64,000 nt of DNA from Marsupella aquatica. Taxonomy: Eukaryota; Marchantiophyta. Shown here piece after piece: positions 59,691-64,000 of the stretch. The position numbers were made by a program, and so were the translations under genes. Numbering within the stretch: position 1 is the first letter of the stretch; each line of letters opens with the position of its first letter. Under the pieces are notes generated by a model. That model made no database searches and was not told where the DNA came from. It saw nothing but the letters and a program-made list of their open reading frames with translations. Where the stretch lies: the NCBI GenBank assembly GCA_973895155.1, contig OZ316899.1, forward strand, positions 4,650,001 through 4,714,000, in the 5' to 3' direction.

Positions 59691-60538
59691 AAAGCACTTA
59701 CCTTTTTTTCTGCCAAAATGAGCTTGGACGAGTTGCACCCACAGGGACTGAGTTTAGTGACACCATAGTTTTTCCTAGCCAGGTGGATCAGTGCATTATG
59801 GTTCCGATGCAGACCATGAGAGGATGGTCCATTGTCATACCAATTTTCCCTCGGCGAAGGAAGGGCTTCATGGCATCAGTCCTTGCAGACGATGCGGACT
59901 GACACTATCCTTCACACCCTCCATTTATATGTATTGGCTATGCCCACCTTCCACATATATATTGACATATGTTTCGACGTTTGAGATCTGGCAAACTGGA
60001 GGGAGAGTTGTGCAAAGTTTCTTCTTTCCTCACTTTATAGCTAAGAACACATTAAAAAGCATTAAACCTCGGCCTTCGAACAACCTTCAATGGGTCCTAG
60101 CACGTAAACCCTTATCACGTAGGCCAATTGACACTTCGAACTTATTAACGTCAACCTCAACGTCATTAGACAATCAAAGGTCGCTTATACCCATAATGAA
60201 GACATTAATCTATAGTTATGTCGTAGATACTTTGTACAAACGACGTATACATAGTACGTCCTTGGTTTACCTCGTAGTAGACGACGTAGATTGTGTTACC
60301 ATGTCTTAAACGACGTAAACGTTTATTTAACCATTCTTCTGATGACGTTCAAAGTTTCAATCGACGTTACTCACAAAACACATTACAAATATAAATTGCC
60401 TGGGAGGGACTTTTTATTCATGCGCTCAGAAACATACAACGTGCACATAAGGCATGAGTCTGACTCCAGTCTAAACTGATTCCAATCCTAGGCAAATGAT
60501 GCTCCTCCGTCTCCAGCTGACCTTGGCACTAGTGTAGC
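59691..60538 (+). other. Copia 3' region, left block with CGACGT words
   Basis: No plus-strand gene is seen. CGACGT occurs at 60241, 60282, 60311 and 60362, along with many further ACGT words between 60100 and 60370. Confidence 0.5.
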
Positions 60539-61099
60539 TTAAGGGGTCCCTTCACCAGACCAGTAGTACTCCTCATCTGCCTTCCTCTTTTTGTACGAAT
60601 CACGCCTATTGCTGGCGTTCCATTTCTTGCGGACCACTGCTTCACCAACCTTCAGCCTTTCAGCCTCAATCTCAGCTGCACAGCTTTCCTTGTAGTCATA
60701 CATCACAATATCAAGTTCAGTCGGTGACAACTGACATTTAGCCAACTTTGGTGGACAAGCCTCACCATCATCATCCTTGGGCGTATTGTCCAGCATCAAA
60801 TCATCCCCTGGATGCAGCAAAAACTCTTCTGGGTCCAACTCCTTATTGCCCAGAATGGAGTCCTGTACCCAACAAATCGAGATGAAATGCACGGACTCTG
60901 CAAAGTGCTCGATCAATCCAGGATAGTCACTGAAGTGCTCTGTGACTTGTTTCCAGGTATTGGCAAGCAAGTATTCCGTCTTTGAGTTACAAAACTTGTC
61001 TATCACACCTCCACGACAAAAAAAGCCACGAACAGTCTTGTCTTCTTCACCTAGCGGAAGAAAACAACAGTGGACATCCTTGAATATCTTACATACCAT
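60539..61099 (-). CDS. Unrecognised antisense ORF, 186 aa
   Basis: An intact minus-strand frame from ATG at 61099 to TAA at 60539-60541 lies between copia RNase H and the 3' LTR. The product is acidic in the middle (LDPEEF...NTPKDDDGEAC) with a basic, possibly nuclear-targeting end (RKKWNAS, KKRKADEEYYW) and about seven Cys. I do not recognise a domain. Because surrounding copia genes are full of stops and this one is not, it may have arrived later, perhaps as a captured gene piece on another transposon. Confidence 0.45.
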   Translation of the reverse strand: MVCKIFKDVHCCFLPLGEEDKTVRGFFCRGGVIDKFCNSKTEYLLANTWKQVTEHFSDYPGLIEHFAESVHFISICWVQDSILGNKELDPEEFLLHPGDDLMLDNTPKDDDGEACPPKLAKCQLSPTELDIVMYDYKESCAAEIEAERLKVGEAVVRKKWNASNRRDSYKKRKADEEYYWSGEGTP

Positions 61100-62099
61100 A
61101 GTTGAAGACTTTCAATCTCACTCTGCAAATTCTGTGCACTATCGTACCCGTAGGACATCTGAAATCACGAATGACCTGTGCAGTGAGGTCCCAGTAGCCT
61201 TGCCCCAAAAACTCCCGCAAAAAACCTTACGCATGCCAATTGGATTCCATTAACGTCGTTTCCCACATTGGTCATATACGTCTAACATCGCCCAACATCC
61301 ATTATACATCGTCATAGCATAGTATCCGTTATAGCCACGTCTGAAACGACGTACATCTATACATCGACCCAACCCTATTCTGTTACACCGTCTGGGACGA
61401 CGTCTACATGTTTGCCTCGTTATAAAAGACGTAAATAGCCCTATTGGGAGATACGTTAAATTAAAGACCCTCTAGACGACGTAAAATGGGAAGGAAAGTC
61501 AAATGGGTAAACCCATTTTGGGTTACGACATAGAGGGAGATGTACTGGGGAGTAACGTCGTGTCACATGACACGAAAGGAAGTCACGACGTAGTGAAATG
61601 TAGTTGTGACCATCACAACCTAACCAAGAAGCCATGCCGATGACCACCGTCATACTTGACAAGAAACACAATCGATACAAAACAACATGCGCGACCTTCA
61701 TAGAACACATTGACTTTTTCTTTAAGAAAAATCCTTCGACATGGAGAGCGACTTCATCGGAAACACTACGACCTCGATCCCGCTCAGTTGAAGCTTACAC
61801 CCCCGGCTTACTTACCATTTATATTACTTAAACTACGTAACTTAGACAGTTAACAAAAGGCTACTCCTCTGGATTTACATTACACATATACATTTTAGAC
61901 ACGTAAAACTCTGATTAAACTTTTATTTTCTTTAGTTCGTCCCACATCATGTAATGGCTGTGGCACTCTTTCCCTTATAGTCAGAAGAAGGGTTTTGATG
62001 AGACCAAACCAACAAAAGATGGGACCTACTACGGGTTAAACTTCCTTTTAGTGTGGTTGATTTTATTTTTTTGCTATACTTAAATCAACCAAGGGGGAG
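61100..62099 (+). other. Copia 3' region, right block with CGACGT words
   Basis: CGACGT or its complement occurs at 61253, 61347, 61398, 61477, 61555 and 61586. No gene is seen. From about 61950 the sequence looks like the normal copia 3' leader to the purine tract at about 62090. Confidence 0.5.
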
Positions 62100-62246
62100 T
62101 GTCATAAGTTAAAGTTAACCCTAGATAAACAGGTTGAGTAGTTACATAACTACCTCCATATAACCACACATCTGTACTAAACACTTACATTATTATGAAT
62201 GTTGGAGGTTGGAGTAACTTCTGGCTATGGTGTCCTCAATCTAACA
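62100..62246 (+). repeat. Copia 3' LTR (147 bp)
   Basis: TGTCATAAGTTAAAG to CAATCTAACA; one 3-bp gap (GGTTGAGTAG for GGTTAAGGAGTAG) and a few substitutions compared with the 5' LTR. Confidence 0.85.
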
Positions 62247-63040
62247 ATTCGGTCATATTAGAATGTGACTTCCCCCCTTCCCAATTTTTCATCAATTGGC
62301 ATCTGATGGTCTTTAATTGATCTCTATTTTTTAGGTCTGTTATTGACGTCTGAATGAGGTTTCGGGTATTCTAGACTGTTTCAAGACTGTGGCGCTGGGC
62401 GCTAGTATTACGATGTGTTTCAAAATAACGGATTTTAGAGGTTTCAATTTCATTTTGAGAGAGATGTACGATTAGGGAAGATTTTTTTGGTGCAGACATT
62501 TGCTGTTATGAGCTTTACTATTTGCTGTTTGTTGTTTCCTGTTTGTTGTCACCGTCAAAAGCCTCATACCTTGGTTAAGTTCTGGTTTTGTACTTTGATA
62601 ATGAGTTTCAAGTGTTGGAGTTTGGAAATTGATTGGTATGTTTGGTTTTTATTTGGATCTTATCAAAACCTCAGCCTGAACATTACTCTTATGTTCTCAT
62701 GATTTGCTTCACAAAAGCAGCGCCCGACGCTAGTATTCGGCATGTTTGGGAGATAGATGTTTGATTATGTAGGGTTTGAATGCCCGGTGCTAGTATTGGG
62801 CATGATGTATGTGTGATTGCTTTGGCTGTAAATGTCCGGCGCTAGTATTTGGCATTGCAGAAGTATGAGTATTTTGAGAATGGATTTTCCAAATTTTACC
62901 ACAATACCAGGAGAAATGTGCACCTTTAATAGGAAATTTTGCTGTTACCAGTTCCTATTATAGTTTCCTATTTGCTGTTTACTGTCTTTTGTAAATACCT
63001 CCTTAGTGTTGCATCTGAAACAAGTTGAAGGGTTATAGAG
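62247..63040. other. Intergenic host sequence after the copia element
   Basis: No gene is seen. It holds four decayed palindromes and the words TTTGCTGTTA (about 62502 and 62939) and TATTTGCTGTTT (about 62520 and 62969), related to those near 6663. Confidence 0.5.
62390..62844. repeat. 15-bp interrupted palindromes, group 4 (decayed)
   Basis: Copies at 62390-62404 (TGGCGCTGGGCGCTA), 62718-62732 (CAGCGCCCGACGCTA), 62778-62792 and 62830-62844. All four end in GCTAGTATT, a longer shared context than in the other groups, which suggests local duplication. Confidence 0.7.
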
Positions 63041-63957
63041 TTTATCTAGGTATGTGGTTGGAGCAAATTTGTTTGTAGCTCTCGCTTGCAGTTGATTGCT
63101 GTTGTTGCGCTTCTAGGGTTTCCTGGGATTGTCATTGTCGTATCGGGATCTACCACGGCCCCTCCCACAATAGCCATTTCCGCAACCCCTGTAAGATCTG
63201 GTCCCTCTGCCTCGTCCTCTGCTATAGTATGATGTTCCCAAGTGGCCATGTGGTGCATAGTAATGAGTTTCCGGATTTGGTTGTGGTGGGATGGTACCAG
63301 GGGGTCTTGATTGGGTATTTCTCAGTATTAACAGTTGGTGTTTTTTTGCTAGGAGCATATGTGCTAGGAGTTTAGAATATTCGGTAAAGAACATGTTTCG
63401 ATACTGAGTGGATAGAATCAGATTTGTGGAGTGAAGCGTGGACAGAGTTTTCTTGATTTGTTCTTCATCTCTTACTCGCTGCCCGCAGATGGCTAATTAA
63501 GCAACTATTCTGAATAGTGTGCTATTGTAATCTGCAATTGTTTTGTGGTCTTGGACTCAAAGATTGATCCAATCATGTCTTGCTGCAGGAAGAAAGATGG
63601 TGCGCGTGTGGTCAAATTGCAAGTGGAGTTTGTCCTAGAGGATCTGAGGATTGCATTCGTTCATGTACTGTCTCTTGAGGGAATTGGCTAGGTGATGCCG
63701 GATCAATATTAAGGCCTTGGCCTTTTGTTGCAATGATGTACCAGCGTCTATATATAATGATAGTATCATGTAAATCTTTTGAGGCAAGATGTGCTTCAAT
63801 ATCTAGGGACCACAATAAGTAGTTGGAGCCATCAATATTCAGTGCTTGGAAAAGCAGTTTCTCAATCAAATTCGTAGCTCTGTGATCCATATCTTGGATG
63901 GGCTGGAGAAAAAGAAATTGTGCTTCTATTTTGTCTCGGTATTGTTGCTCCTTTTGC
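63041..63957 (-). pseudogene. Copia gag remnant, antisense, running off the window
   Basis: On the minus strand, 63890-63612 encodes DGSNYLLWSLDIEAHLASK and 63394-63113 encodes FTEYSKLLAHMLLAKKHQLL and an Arg/Gly-rich stretch. Both match the gag of the copia element at 54956-55700. Frames are broken between them, and the left part stops with no pol visible. It is probably a truncated element of the same family. Confidence 0.7.
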
Positions 63958-64000
63958 TCATAGATAGGTGGTAGGCCACCTGGGACAATTTGTTCCTTTG

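Larger units (their letters stand above)
54449..62246 (+). mobile_element. Ty1/copia retrotransposon with ~150-bp LTRs (decayed)
   Basis: LTRs are 54449-54598 and 62100-62246. A purine tract AAGGGGGAG abuts the 3' LTR. The internal order is gag, protease, integrase, RT, RNase H, as in copia. After RNase H, 59.7-62.1 kb is unusually long and carries an antisense ORF. The LTRs differ by several changes including a 3-bp indel, so the insertion is old. Confidence 0.9.

Noticed and set aside
1-64000. CRISPR array, bacterial operons, or tRNA/rRNA genes.
   Set aside because: No regularly spaced repeats, no prokaryotic gene layout and no recognisable structural RNA were found; the ParB/methyltransferase-like genes have spliceosomal introns.

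Overview
The window looks like nuclear DNA of a streptophyte (a land plant or a close algal relative). It holds plant-type Athila/Tat-like Ty3 retrotransposons, a Ty1/copia element, a Mutator-like transposase gene, spliceosomal introns with GT...AG ends and TTTAGGG telomere-type repeats. Nothing in the sequence lets me name the species. There is no rRNA, tRNA or CRISPR array that I can support.

Layout. 1-11795 is old host sequence. It contains a decayed, intron-bearing gene (copy A, about 1340-5275) whose product combines a ParB-like DGNHR motif with a C-terminal stretch resembling a beta-class DNA amino-methyltransferase. A Mutator-like transposase gene follows on the minus strand (7065-10883), then the first half of a small host reading frame (11520-11795). 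That frame is split by a nest of three Ty3 retrotransposons (11796-48801) and resumes in frame at 48807-48971. The second copy of the ParB/methyltransferase-like gene (copy B, 50096-54232) comes next. It is followed by a decayed copia element (54449-62246, LTRs of only about 150 bp) that carries an unexplained antisense ORF, and the window ends in a decayed copia gag on the minus strand (about 63041-63957).

The nest is resolved to the base by target-site duplications. The outer element (E3, minus, oldest) has CAAGT on both sides. E1 (plus, youngest) sits in one LTR of E3, flanked by CCCAA. E2 (minus) sits in the integrase of E3, flanked by TCTTG. All three have giant LTRs of about 4.0-4.7 kb, and each LTR family encodes a long sense-strand protein with an N-terminal globular part and a long coiled coil. 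The LTR ORF is intact in both LTRs of E1 (618 aa), interrupted by TAG codons in E2 (about 1178 codons), and heavily decayed in E3. In all three elements the pol frame also runs across the polypurine tract and stops inside the 3' LTR.

The host sequence on both sides of the nest carries at least 26 copies of a 15-bp interrupted palindrome, TAGCGCC-N-GGCGCTA, and decayed variants. At least one lies in every intron I could delimit (three in each ParB/methyltransferase-like copy, one in the transposase gene); the rest are intergenic. None was found in the inserted retrotransposons. Most in-frame stops in decayed genes can be explained by C-to-T change, especially CAG to TAG, as expected for long-term CG/CHG methylation.
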